Origin: Ezakiella sp.
GTDB lineage: Bacteria > Bacillota > Clostridia > Tissierellales > Peptoniphilaceae
Assembly: GCA_022778715.1 (NCBI GenBank)
Contig: JALFRW010000021.1
Coordinates: 23,977 to 87,976, forward strand
DNA length: 64,000 nucleotides
Reading direction: 5' to 3'
The position numbers and the translations under genes were made by a program. Below the pieces are notes generated by a model. The model searched no databases and was not told the origin of the DNA. It saw only the letters and a list, made by a program, of their open reading frames with translations. Of this stretch, positions 63,819 to 64,000 are shown piece after piece (the first letter of the stretch is position 1; the number at the start of each line of letters is the position of its first letter).

Positions 63819-64000
63819 TCATGATATAATTGATGGTGTTCGAGGAGAACGAAAATTTGAATTTTCTATTATCTTTCTTAGTTTTATTAGGATTCTGGCT
63901 TTGCGTTTGTTTACAACGCTCTGGGTTATGCCCAACCTCGCCCCGACTTCACGCTCGGAAAGTCCGTCAAAAAAGATTGCCTGTATCAGCTCCTGTTCAC
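63819..64000 (-). CDS. Sigma-70 region-4-like protein, C-terminal part
   Basis: Partial: runs off the right edge. The 59 visible residues read EQELIQAIFFDGLSEREVGA, RLGITQSVVNKRKARILIKL and a short tail, a helix-turn-helix of sigma region 4. Stop at 63819-63821. Small sigma-like genes of this kind are common cargo of clostridial conjugative and mobilizable elements. Convergent to tnpW. Confidence 0.75.
   Translation of the reverse strand, partial: EQELIQAIFFDGLSEREVGARLGITQSVVNKRKARILIKLRKIIENSNFRSPRTPSIIS

Larger units (their letters stand above)
57956..64000 (+). mobile_element. GC-richer mobilizable element (left part), Tn4451/IME-like
   Basis: Starts where virD4 fragment 2 breaks off and runs past the window end. 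It carries a serine recombinase, an oriT-like region, Mob/Pre relaxase, a CHC2 protein, a VapE-type ATPase, repeats, tnpW and a sigma-like gene. Its base composition is visibly higher in GC than the flanking DNA, pointing to transfer from another clostridial lineage. Confidence 0.85.

Overview
The window is a 64 kb piece of a low-GC Gram-positive (Firmicutes) anaerobe. AGGAGG-type ribosome sites, AT-rich codons, TTG/GTG starts, an S-layer-homology protein, lipoproteins, LemA, chromosomal parA-parB with parS and a solitary arginine deiminase all fit the Tissierellia/Peptoniphilaceae (anaerobic cocci and relatives). The family assignment is inference; no 16S gene is present. The parAB-parS locus at 20.3-22.1 kb suggests the window lies near the replication origin.

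Region by region. (1) 0.3-2.0 kb, minus strand: a cassette of DUF1659, DUF2922, a small sigma factor, a peptidoglycan amidase and a YvrJ peptide. (2) 2.4-5.8 kb: a very large SLH surface protein with a near-consensus promoter. (3) 6.1-10.3 kb, minus: an envelope-acylation set (SGNH hydrolase, DUF4358 lipoprotein, MBOAT, DHHW) led by tRNA-Pro(UGG), then a probable 6S RNA. (4) 10.4-16.2 kb: lemA and a TPM-domain protein, an M20 amidohydrolase, an isolated purC, tRNA-Pro(CGG), and an alpha/beta-hydrolase lipoprotein read from three tandem promoter repeats. (5) 16.2-25.8 kb: a giant SF1 helicase, two parS sites, parA, parB, a PhzF-like protein, a cyclodeaminase, a class V aminotransferase, DUF4446 and apt. 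(6) 26.7-32.2 kb, minus: an 1827-residue secreted protein joining a papain-like protease, Ig-like repeats, a rhodanese domain and two thioredoxin-like domains. (7) 32.5-35.6 kb: ppx-ppk. (8) 36.1-41.5 kb: a second papain-like protease followed by two CAMP-factor-like proteins; the protease and the first CAMP protein share a C-terminal domain. (9) 41.7-53.3 kb: a NAGPA-domain surface protein, a lipoprotein, HPr, an ATP-grasp ligase, MATE pump, arcA, VanZ, a D,D-carboxypeptidase, a flavodoxin, and an overlapping AAA ATPase / nuclease-like pair that could be a defence module.

(10) 53.5-64 kb is a graveyard of nested mobile DNA. Relaxase and VirD4/TraG remnants of an older conjugative element are interrupted by a small serine-recombinase element (55.07-57.52 kb; its recombinase carries an in-frame stop). 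Next comes the left part of a visibly GC-richer mobilizable element with an intact serine recombinase, an oriT-like region, Mob/Pre relaxase, CHC2 primase-type protein, VapE-type ATPase, iteron-like TTGTCG repeats, TnpW and a partial sigma-like gene running off the end.

The strongest leads are the protease-rhodanese-thioredoxin fusion, the protease/CAMP-factor cluster with its shared unnamed C-terminal domain, the ATPase/nuclease-like pair, the triple promoter repeat, and the nested insertions with matching right ends.
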